Shown here: one piece after another, positions 10,574 to 20,367 of the stretch
Layout: every line of letters starts with the position of its first letter
How positions within the stretch are numbered: the stretch's first letter is position 1
NCBI RefSeq assembly: GCF_011074885.1
Contig: NC_054683.1
Span: forward strand, 372,001-436,000
DNA: 64,000 bases
Direction of reading: 5' to 3'
Source of the DNA: Brettanomyces bruxellensis
Lineage: Eukaryota; Ascomycota; Pichiomycetes; Pichiales; Pichiaceae
The notes under the pieces: generated by a model
What the model was told of the DNA's origin: nothing
What the model saw: only the letters and a program-made list of their open reading frames with translations
Databases searched by the model: none
Translations under genes and position numbers: made by a program

Positions 10574-11187
10574 ATGGTATGTGTTTGCCCTCTTCGTGCT
10601 GTGGTGTGTTTATAAGCACATGGTTATGATCAATTTTACTAACTGTGATATTTTTTTGACTACAGTCTTTAAGAATCGTCCCCAGCGAAGACAGACCAAC
10701 AGATGCCAAGAACACGAACTTCGGCCCAGCGGCACCATCTGCACCAGGTTTAATTGACACACTGAGAACAGGAAAGCCACCCATTTCAATCAGTTCAAAG
10801 GTTAATGACATACATCCACTAGAGAACAGGCTTAAAAACTGGGATGCCACACAGAGGCAGACGCAACTTGAGACCTACAGAAGGTTGTTTGGTGCTGCTG
10901 CTCCAATTAAAAGAGAGCTCGAACTTGACATAGTGAAAAAGACCGATTTTAGGCCTGAGATACTTGGAAACGGTGCAATCCCAAGTCCAGGACAGGATAT
11001 TCTGCTCAATAAGGAGACCACTGTGGAGTGGGAGGATATATATGGAGGTAAGTTTGATCAATGATGCATTTTATTATTCAAGATTGCCCGGTATACTAAC
11101 ATTTATGATTTTTTTTTCTGTTTAGACTTCGATGACTCAAGACCCACGGATTTCCACACCGAGATGGAGAAGCAGATGGGTATCTGA
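10574..11187 (+). CDS. UMP1: Proteasome maturation factor Ump1, two introns
   Basis: Chaperone trapped in nascent 20S proteasomes that coordinates beta-subunit processing and is then degraded. CDS is join(10574..10576, 10666..11047, 11126..11187), 148 residues, the same length as S. cerevisiae Ump1. Intron 1 falls directly after the ATG (GTATGT; TTACTAAC; acceptor TACAG at 10665). Intron 2 starts GTAAGT (11048), has TACTAAC at 11094-11100 and ends TTTAG (11125). The spliced protein runs MSLRIVPSEDRPT, GLIDTLRTGKPPISISSKVN, HPLENRLKNWDATQRQTQLE, YRRLFGAAAPIKRELELDI, KTDFRPEILG, DILLNKETTVEWEDIYG and ends EKQMGI (S. cerevisiae EKQLGI). Because exon 1 is only the start codon, no single open frame reveals this gene. 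Neighbour: SMY2 homologue 460 bases downstream on the same strand. Confidence 0.95.
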
Positions 11188-11649
11188 AGAGTGTGCTGTA
11201 TGTATAACATTGAATAAAGGGCCGGATGGCCAGTAAATGCGACTTTGCAATTAAATTGATGTAGGGGTGAATATGTATTGTAGGGTCGATCGACGCGATG
11301 GTACCTGGTTTTTTCTGCCGGCGTGCGTCGATTTAGCACGTATAACACAACTCACACGATATTGTTACAGCCATTATTATTTTCGCAGTTTTGTTCTTGT
11401 TTTTTTTTTCTCCCCTTTTCCCCTTGTCCGACATTTTTTTTCACAAGATTTTTCGCTTCGCGTTGTATATAAATATGAAGGGTATTTATCCCTCAGCCAA
11501 ACGAAGCATATTCATTGAAGGTACAAGAAATTTGCAAAGTTGAAGCCAGCACTAACACTTGAGCAATTAAGAGTTACAGCTTTACGATACGCGATCAATC
11601 AGTATAGAGTGATTTTTACACTTAGACGCATTTGTTAAACGAATTCATT
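11188..11649. other. Intergenic: UMP1 3' end and SMY2 promoter
   Basis: No gene. A TATA-like element, TATATAAA (11466-11473), lies 184 bases before the SMY2 start. A T-rich stretch with pyrimidine tracts precedes it (11398-11440). Confidence 0.45.
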
Positions 11650-14419
11650 ATGACTACTTTACAAGAAAAGCTTTCTGGCACAGGTGAAAGGACTAATTGG
11701 TAAGTTAGAGAAAAGGAGAGCTGGGAGGGAGAAAAGGAAAGCTGGGAGGGAGAGAATGGAAGGCAAGAGGTGAACAGGATTGCATGATATGGGTTTCGTT
11801 TTGAGTGTCTGTTGATACATGCATGGTTTCGGATTGCCCCTAGCTTTATTTCATGTTACAATCTTTTGCGTGTCATACTAACAATTGCATCACTTATTGA
11901 TTAGGCCACCATTAGATGCACCACGGCAACCAGCAGATGAGGAGTACAGGAACAGGAGAAAGCTGACGCTGCAGGAGCTCTTCACAGTGTACAGTTCGAT
12001 GGCTGAAGGACACAAGTTTGCTCCTCCGAGGGACAAGGCTAACTTCTTGTCCCCGGAGCCGCAGACGCCGCTCCACGTGGAGGTACTCGCGCGGCAGGAG
12101 CAGCAGCGGCAATCTGCCGACGCCCTTGCGTCGAAATTGGCCGGGCTGGCTCTGAGGGGCCGGCCGGAGGCCGATCCTGGGGCCGGGTTGCCCCAAGAGG
12201 CTCCACGGGGGTCGCCGGACTCACAGGGGCCACAGGGGGAGCCGCAGGTCCTACCAGGCCCACCTGGGATTGGGCTGCAGCAGGCTCAGGTGCAGCCGCA
12301 GCAGCATCCCCAGTTTTTGGAGCCCTCGCAGATCCAATGGTACTACTTGGATCCACAGGGGACTCAACAGGGCCCATTCGACGGCCTCACGATGCAGCAA
12401 TGGTACACGCAAAAGTACTTGGCACCGGATTTGCGAATCAGGAGGGACGGGCAGACTGAGTACAAGCCGTTGGGCGATTTCGTGTCGTTCATAGGCGAGT
12501 ACCAGTTCCCATTCTCGGTGCCGTTGCTGCCGATCCAGAGGCGGCCAGCGGCAGGGCCGCAGTTTGGCGCGTCTTTGGGTGCAAGGGCATCGTCCACGAG
12601 TAGCCTCGGGGCCCAGAACACCCCGAGAAGTCGACCCGGCACGCCGCTCTCGGGTTCGGCCGGGTTCTCTGCGTTTGGCGGGAATCCTGGTTGGGCCGTG
12701 GGCACCAGTGGCTCATTTTTGGGCTCTGGGCTGCAGGGCTCGCTTGGCGGGTCGCTGGCGTTGGGCGGTGGGCTGTACGGGCAGCCGGCGTATCTGCCGG
12801 GAGGTCTGCAGGGGGGCCTGCATGATGGCCTCTTTGCCGGGCAGGAGGGCGAGAGTGTAGAGCGGGCAATTGTTCGGGCGGAGCAGGCCGCTGGGGATGA
12901 GAAGGAGGAGAAAAAGGAGAAAAATAGGGATGAGAAGAGTGTCAATGTTCAGGATAAGGAGGAAGAAAATGACGAGACGAATGTGAAGAATGTGAAGAAT
13001 GAAAAGAGTGAAAAGAATGTGAAGAATGAAATTAATGAAAGGAACGAAAAGAATGTGAAGAGTGAAATTAATGAAAGGAACGAAAAGAATGTGAAGAGTG
13101 AAATTAATGAAAGGAACGAAAAGAATGTGAAGAGTGAAGTGAAGAAGGAAGCAAAGAATGAAAAGAACGGAAAGAACGGAAAGAACGGAGAGAACGGAAA
13201 GAACGAAAAGATTGTGAAGAACGAAAAGAATGAAATAAATAACGCCATCAAACCAGAGATTAAAGAAAAGCCACAGAAACCTACAAACATCCACAAGCAG
13301 CACGTGTCACATGTGGTCAAAACGACAGAGAGCGAAAAGCACATCGACCGCACAAGCAAGACGGTTATTGCCCCATGGGCTAAAGTGACGCAGAAGAAAG
13401 TGTCGCCGGCTTTTGATCTGGAGCAAATCCAAAAGGAAGAGAAAGAAAAAAGCAAAAGAGAGGCAGAGCACAGAAGAGTGCTTGAGCAGGCAGAAAGAAA
13501 AGTGAGAGAATCATCAAATGGAGATGACGAGGACAACTCGTTTGATGCAGCAGGCTCAGTTTCGCTTCCTGCCACTGCCACCTGGGGAAATGATACTGGG
13601 GCAGGCTCGCTGGACCAGCAGCCGGCAGATATAGCCAGCTGGGCGGAGATCGAGCGGGAGGAGATGGCGAAAGTGGAGAGGGAGAAAAAAGCCCTGAGCG
13701 CAGTGAAAAAAATGCAGCCTGTAAAATTCACCCCGGCCGATTTGAGCTCCGGTGGCTCCTGGACAGTTGTCACGAGCCGCAAGCAGAAATCAGGGGCCAA
13801 AAACTCGGCCAACGAGATGGTGTCGAGGTCCGGCGTGCACTCGTACGCGAAGAAATCGACCTCCACGCTCTCGCCCGATGTTCTGCGGTCGGTTTCCGCG
13901 GGCAAGCCCGGTGTGGGTGCCACCGGGGTCTCTGCCGCATGGACCACGGTGTCCCGGCAGTCGCGTGCGGGCTCCAGGTCTGGCTCTACCGGGGCTCCCC
14001 GTGTGGGCTCCACGCCGGGTGCGCGGTCCGCCACCAGGCTCACTCCCCAGGGCCCACCTGGCGGGGCCGCCTCCGAGTACTCTCAGGCCAGGCAGTTCTT
14101 AGCCTGGTGTCGGGCAAAGTTCGCCGGCCTCTACAGCACCGTTAACAAGGAAGATGTCTTGTCCATCATGCTGCAACTACCTGCCGGCTCCGAGTCGACC
14201 GAAATTATTGCCGATACCATTTATTCGAATTCATCTACCATGGATGGCCGCAGGTTTGCAAGCGAGTTCAACGCTCGCAGATCCAAGGTCGAGGCCTTGT
14301 TCAACAAGCAGGGCTATGATTTCGACTGGCAGCAGCTTTTGAAATCCTCTGGATCGTCCAATGCCGGCGATGGCTGGGATGCCGCTTTTACCAAGGTGAC
14401 TAGAAGAAGAAGGCACTGA
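11650..14419 (+). CDS. GYF-domain protein, Smy2/Syh1 family, one intron
   Basis: GYF proteins bind proline-rich ligands; yeast Smy2/Syh1 act in COPII transport, mRNA surveillance and suppression of myo2. CDS is join(11650..11699, 11905..14419), 854 residues. Exon 1 reads MTTLQEKLSGTGERTN and ends in TG before GTAAGT. The branch TACTAAC is at 11877-11883 and the acceptor TTAG ends at 11904; splicing gives TNWPPLDAPRQP. The GYF domain lies at about residues 159-215 (IQWYYLDPQGTQQGPF, MQQWYTQKYLAPDLRIRRDG). After a Gly/Ser/Pro region comes a Lys/Asn/Glu repeat block coded at 13012-13140, three copies of a 12-residue unit (NVKSEINERNEK). Then coiled coil (EEREEMAKVEREKKA-like), SWTVV motifs and the conserved C-terminal helix domain (FLAWCRAKFAGLYSTVNKED, LPAGSESTEIIADTIYSNSS). 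Markedly more GC-rich than its neighbours. SMY2 and SYH1 are a duplicate pair in S. cerevisiae, so no single symbol is given. Confidence 0.92.
13012..13140 (+). repeat. In-frame 36-bp tandem repeat in the GYF-protein gene
   Basis: Three near-identical 36-bp units (gaatgtgaagagtgaaatta then atgaaaggaacgaaaa) encode NVKSEINERNEK. They are flanked by shorter derivatives (NVKNEKSEK before; KNGKNGKNGENGKNEK after). Length is a multiple of three, so copy-number change keeps the frame. Confidence 0.9.
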
Positions 14420-14577
14420 AGTATTTGGGAGAAGAAGTCACTGATGTATTTTGGGAGACGTTCTAGAAGAAAGCACTGATGTATATTGAGAAATACTCTA
14501 GAAGAAGACACTGATGTACTTTTAGAAATGCTCTAGAAGAAGACACTGATGTACTCTTTGAAATGCTCTAGATAGAT
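14403..14577 (+). repeat. 36-40-bp tandem repeat spanning the GYF-gene stop codon
   Basis: Five units share the core tagaagaagacactgatgta followed by a variable 'tttgggaga / tttagaaatgctc' half. The first unit is the last codons and stop of the gene: AGAAGAAGAAGGCACTGA encodes RRRRH-stop. Units become more alike toward the right (last two differ at few bases). Confidence 0.88.
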
Positions 14578-15417
14578 GTGGAATAGAATGTTTTGGATAG
14601 AATGGGATGTGTATGCTTATACCTAAAGTAGAGTGTAAATATGTAAGGATTAAGATGATGGAAGTACTTACTTTACGCTTAAGGTATCACGTAAATACTT
14701 AAATGTCGAAGAACGGTAGATTAAGCGCATGCTTTACGCTTAAGAAGCAGGCTTTCGGTTGAATTATGCATTAGGCATCAGTAATGAGATTGAAGTGTTT
14801 TAAAGGTGGCAGATACATCAAAGTGCTTTAACAGCAAAGAAAACATGTCGGACTAGTTAAAGTGTTTTTTTATGATATGGTTTCACGTAGAAGATCGCTT
14901 ATTTAGTCTAATAGTTGAATGTAAACTAAGGCTTGCAAATGGGTTGACATGATTTAAAGGCAGATGTTTGATAGAATTCAAAAGATAATGATGGTTGAAA
15001 GTTTACGGTGGCTTTAGAAAGGCTTCAAAATGTAATATAACATATAATTTTTCATTGACTACAATACCCACTACACTATCGTAGATGTAATACTAAATCA
15101 AGATTATGCAAAGAAAAAATGAAACCAAAAAGTTCATAAGTTAACAGTAGGAAATGCACACTTAACCTATAGTCCTAATTGGTCTTTCTTGGGTGAAGAT
15201 TAAGTAATATTGTCTTTCTCACAAGTCACTCATAAAATAGCCAAAGCTATTTCTCTTTTCACCATACATTCCGAGAGTATAAATCAGAATGCCAACCCAA
15301 TGAACAAAGTAAGCTACGCAATAAAGCTTAAAATGCACACCTACTGTTTCTATAGCAAACATAACCACTCAAATGTACAAAATATTCAAGAAGCAACAAT
15401 AAGTTATGTCTTTCTCC
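14420..15417. other. Intergenic between GYF gene and SEC66
   Basis: Apart from the tandem repeat at its left end, no gene is seen. The 14620-14760 segment contains loosely repeated 'tactttacgcttaaggtatcacgtaaatactta' words (cgcttaag occurs twice). The right end is the SEC66 3' flank. Confidence 0.45.
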
Positions 15418-16083
15418 TCATTTATTTATTCCAATATTAATCTCTTCCACTGTCCATTCCTTACCCAATTTCTCCTCTCTTGACTTAATTGCATTCAATC
15501 TTCTCCTCAATGCTTCATTCATCGTTGTTTCTTGGCAGACAGGGAAAAGTTGTTGGGACCAACCCTTCTTGTACGATTCTGCCTCCATTGCAACCTCGCT
15601 CAACTCAACTTCAATCAGCTTCTTCTGTATTTTCATCCTTTCGTGATCTTCGTCCCCAATATAGCCTTTCAGATAAAGTATATTCATGTATGGTTCACAT
15701 TCCTTCAACTTAAACAGTCTTCTAACAGCCTCTGCACCCCTGCGAATCAATGCTGTCTTTAGTAGCTTCTCATTCACCTTTGGTTCCTCTTGTGCTTTGA
15801 GTTGGAGATACATTTCCTTTGGTCTATTTTCTCCAAATAAGGAACTCATCGATCTCAACTTGTTCACCTTCCTCTTTCTGTAAAAGCTCGAGAAAGTTGC
15901 CAATAAAACTAGCAACGTTATTATGTATGTGACAGGTGTGTATATCGACACATTTGATTGAATATTCTCTGTGCTTGTGCCGTTTGTTGTGCTGTTTGTG
16001 AAGTTTCCTTCTCCTGAAGTAAAGTTTCCTTCTTCGTATGCGAAGTTTGAGCTATTAAACGATGTGTCCGACATATTCACCAC
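15418..16083 (-). CDS. SEC66: Sec63-complex subunit Sec66 (Sec71)
   Basis: Non-essential subunit of the Sec62/63/66/72 complex for post-translational import into the ER. The 221-residue protein has a lumenal N-terminus full of N-glycosylation sequons (NFTS, NFTN, NSTT, NGTS, NVS). One membrane span lies at about residues 50-67 (YIITLLVLLATFSSFY), followed by a basic stop-transfer YRKRKVNKLR. The cytosolic domain has the family blocks KLLKTALIRRGAEAVRRLFK, GYIGDEDHERM, KLIEVELSEVAMEAE and GWSQQLFPVCQE; S. cerevisiae has KAALLNRGAESVRRSLKLKE at the same place. The second Met (MSDTSFN) is an equally good start and resembles the yeast MSEFNETKF beginning. Intact. Confidence 0.93.
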   Translation of the reverse strand: MVNMSDTSFNSSNFAYEEGNFTSGEGNFTNSTTNGTSTENIQSNVSIYTPVTYIITLLVLLATFSSFYRKRKVNKLRSMSSLFGENRPKEMYLQLKAQEEPKVNEKLLKTALIRRGAEAVRRLFKLKECEPYMNILYLKGYIGDEDHERMKIQKKLIEVELSEVAMEAESYKKGWSQQLFPVCQETTMNEALRRRLNAIKSREEKLGKEWTVEEINIGINK

Positions 16084-16402
16084 AATCTCAAAATCAGTCG
16101 TAAATCCTTAACTTTCGAAAGTATTTGTGTGTCTTTCCACTGACTTTTCTATAGCAATTGTCTACACCTATTTCTAATTGATCCTGTATTTGTATACACT
16201 CTGGTCTTTTTTAACGCTTTGGCTATTTTTTTTTTTTTCTCTCCGTATTTTTTTATTCGCACTTTCTGAAATTTCAACAAAAACGACGCGAATTTTTCAC
16301 TACATCGTCTATACGATATCTCATACATTAATGTACATTAGGATGTTTATAGAGGTAAGTGTAAAACTGTGAAGCCATGATTTCGCTTATTGATTGCTTT
16401 CC
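16084..16402. other. Intergenic between SEC66 and LOA1
   Basis: SEC66 promoter region (minus-strand gene) and LOA1 3' flank, 319 bases. A T13 run is at 16228-16240. No gene. Confidence 0.4.
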
Positions 16403-17326
16403 TCAATCCCTCTTTCTCCTCCCTCTACCCAACTTGCTGGTCCTCTCAGCTATAAATTCGGCCTTCTTTTCCAAGTCTAAATATTCCCCTAGTAACTTAA
16501 GCTTGCCGTAATTGGACAAACTCTCTCTTATTTTCGCCTCAACGAGATCAGAATGCTTCATTAAAAATGACTTCAACTTGTACCGGCCATTCGAATGAAT
16601 CTGTGAGAGATTTTGGTACACAAACAAGATGGGTGATTGCGGAATTGGTGTTGTTAGACAACTTGTTGGGTGAAGTTTCAAACTAACAACCTTGCACTCG
16701 GCATTTCCAGATATCTTGGATGGATCAAAGCCCTTCGGGAAAGGCATAATCGACCGGTTATTCGTAGTTGTACCCTCCACAAAAACAAAGTTTGCTGCTT
16801 TTCCGTTTGAATCGACTGTTTTACAAACACTGTTAGAATCTGCAGAAATGCAAGGATGACTAACAGCAAATATAGACGCATCAAACGGTCCACCCACTTT
16901 GAAAAGATTCCCATGGCTATCAACCGAATAAAACTCCGCCCTTCTAGAGTTTGAAATAAGGTATAAAATCCATGGATCAAGTGGCGATGAGAAGTTAACA
17001 AGCACAGTATCTTTTTCCTGAGGTCTGCATGCATCGATTGCTTTTTTGTTTGATTTCCGAACTCCATCTGCAAGATATTCCACAGATGAAATGTTGAAGA
17101 ATGTGTAAATGTACCATCGCACAAGAACCTTAAAGAGTGCAGCTGGAAAGATGATCGATGAAAGTGTAAGGATCAAAGATGAGATAAGAAAGAATGGTAG
17201 CTTTATAATAAAAGTAGCTGGCTTTAATATGTATGTTTTAAACGCATTGTCCGCATCCGGGGCAGAAATTGGCATGAATGGGGATATTCCCGTTCCCTTG
17301 TCCCTATATGTTGTAAATTTCTCCAT
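16403..17326 (-). CDS. LOA1: Lysophosphatidic acid:oleoyl-CoA acyltransferase Loa1 (Vps66)
   Basis: PlsC-type acyltransferase of ER and lipid droplets that makes phosphatidic acid and affects lipid-droplet size and vacuolar sorting. The 307-residue protein starts MEKFTTYRDKGTGISPFMP, almost the S. cerevisiae start (MEKYTNWRDNGTGIAPFLP). A hydrophobic hairpin follows at about 38-75. Acyltransferase blocks: NFSSPLDPW replaces the usual HxxxxD histidine region (Loa1 proteins lack the His, with SPLD conserved), and FVFVEGTTTNNRS is the EGT block. The C-terminus is basic (LGRGRRKR). Intact, minus strand, same direction as SEC66. Confidence 0.92.
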   Translation of the reverse strand: MEKFTTYRDKGTGISPFMPISAPDADNAFKTYILKPATFIIKLPFFLISSLILTLSSIIFPAALFKVLVRWYIYTFFNISSVEYLADGVRKSNKKAIDACRPQEKDTVLVNFSSPLDPWILYLISNSRRAEFYSVDSHGNLFKVGGPFDASIFAVSHPCISADSNSVCKTVDSNGKAANFVFVEGTTTNNRSIMPFPKGFDPSKISGNAECKVVSLKLHPTSCLTTPIPQSPILFVYQNLSQIHSNGRYKLKSFLMKHSDLVEAKIRESLSNYGKLKLLGEYLDLEKKAEFIAERTSKLGRGRRKRD

Positions 17327-17420
17327 GATGTTCTTGGTATTTATTTAATTTGAAAGAAATAAATGGATACTTGCGACAAGGCAGTGGATAAGGAAGCAGA
17401 TATGGAGGTGTACATTCTCG

Positions 17421-17454
<34 letters not shown>

Positions 17455-17895
17455 AGAATGTGATGTACGTACCGCTGACTTTCACAAATTCCAGCTTATA
17501 TTATCCGTTACCTAGAAATTAAACTATACACAACGGATAATTTCATAGAAGCTACGTGTGTTGTTTGATAACAGAAATTGGGAATTTGCAATAAAGCCAT
17601 TTAATTACTGCCTCCAACAATAATATATCCGCCGCACGTACATGTTGCTTAAATGTGGTCTTTCCAAAAGTTACCTAATTGTTTATCCACAACTTCAGCA
17701 TTATGTATAAGTCGTGTAGTGTAATATTTTCAACACCCAGCATGAAGATTTTGTCATCTCTCAATGAGTCCACATCTCCCTCTTGTGTCCCTTCTCCAAA
17801 AATCCACCTTTCCATTACAACTCTGCACCTATCACATCTATATGACTTGTCAATCCACTAACTGGTGTTTGCAGTCTCGTTTTTTGCTTTCGGCC
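17327..17895. other. Intergenic with long poly(A) tract
   Basis: Contains an uninterrupted A28 run (17425-17452) upstream of LOA1 on its promoter side, and the 3' flank of the coiled-coil gene. No gene. The homopolymer is long enough that its assembled length is unreliable. Confidence 0.5.
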
Positions 17896-19770
17896 TTATT
17901 TTTTCGTTTTTGAATCATTCTTTACCGATGACGCACTTGTATTTGATGATTTTGCCGAATCTGGAGTTGCAGATAATGGCTGTAACGACTGTTCGGATCG
18001 AAGTTTGGCAGTAGCAGATCCTAAAGCACTTCCTAGTAAACCTGGTGGAAAGCCAGTGTTACTGAGGCCAGGTGGGCCACCCATGCCATTAAAACCTGGA
18101 TTATTGTATGGAGAAGGCTGCTGGGAACCCATAGGGAATCCCGGTGGTGCATTCTGCATAAAGTAAGACCAATCACAAAGTCCATCTAGAGATCCAGCAC
18201 CACTTAAAGTACTGGGACCATTCAAAATGCTGTTTCCTGGAATTTGTGTGCTTGCTGCCAATTTCATGCTGGCAACCTGCTCTTCTTGCTTCTTCTGTGA
18301 CTCAACCAACCCCTTGATCATCGCTTTTAGCTCCTTGATCTCTCCAAGGTCCTTTTCTATTTTATCCATCTTTTCCTTCTGCTTGTCTTTGTCCAGTCTT
18401 GCCAACAAATCGTCCATTTTCTTGATCTGCTCCTCATGCTGCTGCGTAATCGTCGTCTTCTCAAGTCTTGTCAACGTCTCGTTTATCTTACTTAACTTCT
18501 TTTCCTGCACTGTTGTCTGTTTTTCCACAGTCGTGTTCAGCTTAGAGTTTTTCTCTAGTAGTGTCTTTGCCAATGTGGAAACCGAAATACCGACGGAGTC
18601 TGTAGTCGTCTGATTTGACTCCACCACTTTCCTAACCTTTTCTACTGCATCTTTTGTGCCTTTAATATCGCTCTTGATATTACGCTCGAGTAAATCTCTT
18701 AGTGCCTTGTTCTCGGTTCTCGTCAACTTTCCAAGTGCTTCTATATTGGATTTTGTCTCTGCTTTTGTGAATTTCTCCATTAACTCCTTCATGCCTTTAA
18801 ACTCCTCCTTAACAACCTTCCCAAGGGCTTCCTTCCCCTTTTTATCTTCCATCTTCCACCTATCTAAAGCGGAAAACCAAACTACGATTTCATCCGTCCA
18901 CTTCTTCGTCTCCTGCAAGAATTTGGTAAGGAGTTCCGCCGTCTGAGCTGTTAAACCCTTGTTACTCTTCAAGCATTCTTCAAGTTTTCTGTACTCTAAC
19001 AGGAGATTTTGAGCGTTTTCTTCTGCGTTCGAAATTTGGTTCGTAAGCTCTGTATTCTTACCATTTTGATCTTCAATTCTGGGGTGTGGAACTGCAATGA
19101 TCTGTTTGTTCTTATTTTCTTCTTCCTCGATCTTTTGCTTATTCTGTCGCGATATCTTCTCATCTAATTTCGACATACGCTCACCAAGAGTTTTTACCAT
19201 CTTCTCATTTAACTTCAACATACGCTCATCAAGAGTTCTTATCATCTTCTCATCTAACTTCGACATACGTTCATTAAGAGCTTTTGCCATCTTCTCCTGC
19301 TTCTTTTCCATGGCAGAAATTCTGTCGTTCAGCTTCTTGCTCTCCCGCTTGCTTGCTGTCTCCAACACAGAAACCCTCTTGTCCATCTCCGCCTCACGTT
19401 TTTCCATCTTTGTGGTCAAAGATGCAATCATTTTTTCAGTTGTTTCCTTCTGCTTCCGGCTCTCTTCTTCATACCACGAGTGTGTTTCATTTTGCTCCAC
19501 TATCAAACTATCCAAACCTTCCTGTGTGCAGTTATAACTTTGCTGTAGCATCTTAATTTGTTCTGCCTCCTGGTTTATCACCTTACTGCATTCCTTTAGT
19601 TGGTTTCCGTGCGTATCACATATTTCATGCAAATAGTCCACCATATTGCCCATAGCCTCGTCCATGTTAGCTGGAAGTGGCAATATTGGAATTTCTCCAT
19701 TTGCCATCCGGGTAAACTGGTCCATAAACGAGTTGTCCTGCCCATTATTTCGGTTATTATGAGGTGGCAT
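17896..19770 (-). CDS. Unrecognised coiled-coil protein with 15-residue repeats
   Basis: Not recognised. 624 residues, intact. A polar Asn/Gly start (MPPHNNRNNGQDNSF) leads to an MDEAMGNMVDYLHEICD segment, then nearly continuous predicted coiled coil from about 50 to 515. Within it residues 161-205 are three tandem 15-residue repeats (MAKALNERMSKLDEK, MIRTLDERMLKLNEK, MVKTLGERMSKLDEK), with a weaker related unit before. Fifteen residues does not fit heptads exactly, suggesting an undecad-like register. A second Lys-rich coil (about 295-510) has TRTENKALRDLLERN-type units. The C-terminal 100 residues are Gly/Pro/Asn/Ser-rich (NAPPGFPMGSQQPSPYNN, GGPPGLSNTGFPPGLLG) and look disordered. No transmembrane segment or enzyme motif. 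A scaffold or filament role (cell cortex, spindle pole, eisosome-like) is possible but unsupported. It lies between LOA1 and PNS1, both membrane proteins. Confidence 0.8.
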   Translation of the reverse strand: MPPHNNRNNGQDNSFMDQFTRMANGEIPILPLPANMDEAMGNMVDYLHEICDTHGNQLKECSKVINQEAEQIKMLQQSYNCTQEGLDSLIVEQNETHSWYEEESRKQKETTEKMIASLTTKMEKREAEMDKRVSVLETASKRESKKLNDRISAMEKKQEKMAKALNERMSKLDEKMIRTLDERMLKLNEKMVKTLGERMSKLDEKISRQNKQKIEEEENKNKQIIAVPHPRIEDQNGKNTELTNQISNAEENAQNLLLEYRKLEECLKSNKGLTAQTAELLTKFLQETKKWTDEIVVWFSALDRWKMEDKKGKEALGKVVKEEFKGMKELMEKFTKAETKSNIEALGKLTRTENKALRDLLERNIKSDIKGTKDAVEKVRKVVESNQTTTDSVGISVSTLAKTLLEKNSKLNTTVEKQTTVQEKKLSKINETLTRLEKTTITQQHEEQIKKMDDLLARLDKDKQKEKMDKIEKDLGEIKELKAMIKGLVESQKKQEEQVASMKLAASTQIPGNSILNGPSTLSGAGSLDGLCDWSYFMQNAPPGFPMGSQQPSPYNNPGFNGMGGPPGLSNTGFPPGLLGSALGSATAKLRSEQSLQPLSATPDSAKSSNTSASSVKNDSKTKK

Positions 19771-20367
19771 TTCTTTTCAGTTTGTTAATATTAAGCCAAC
19801 TTCAACCTGCACGTAATTAATGATTTACTGTACACGAGACGAAAATCTTGTTCGATTAAGTCTTTTTCGTTGTTTCTGGTGTTTTGTGTCTAATATATCA
19901 GCGCTTTAATAGCTCTCCTTGTTCATGCGAGTCCAGGTAAGTATACCTTTTCTTTTCGCTTTCTCCCTCTTATTCTCATCCTTCTCTCGCTTATTTTACA
20001 TCTCCAACAAAATTCAATTTTCAATCTCCCGAGGGAGGGAAAAAAAATTTCTGAGAATCCGCATTGGGAACAATTGGAGATGAGTGCAACTTTCAAGCGC
20101 CTAAAAATCCCGGAACTTTATGCCGAATACGTCGCACAAGAAGTAACAAACTGCCTGTGAATATACAGACGCATAATACATAAATACTACTGAAATATGG
20201 AATCCACTGCAATAATAAATTCATTGCATTAAAATTATTTATCAACCTGTAAGGACTTCTAAGTATTGTTCAAGCATTGCATTAAGCACTCATCCAAATT
20301 CAAAATATATATTTTCATTTTTCAATCTCTTTCCAAAAACTCTCTGCCTAAAATGTTTCTTTTCCAA
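19771..20367. other. Intergenic between PNS1 and coiled-coil gene
   Basis: Coiled-coil gene promoter side (CT-rich tctcgcttatttt, 19960-20000) and PNS1 3' flank; about 600 bases. No gene seen; no plausible intron signals connecting the plus-strand fragments. Confidence 0.4.

Noticed and set aside
12949..14043. 364-codon minus-strand open frame
   Set aside because: Antisense of the GYF gene's Lys/Asn/Glu repeat region; translation is Phe/Ser low complexity.
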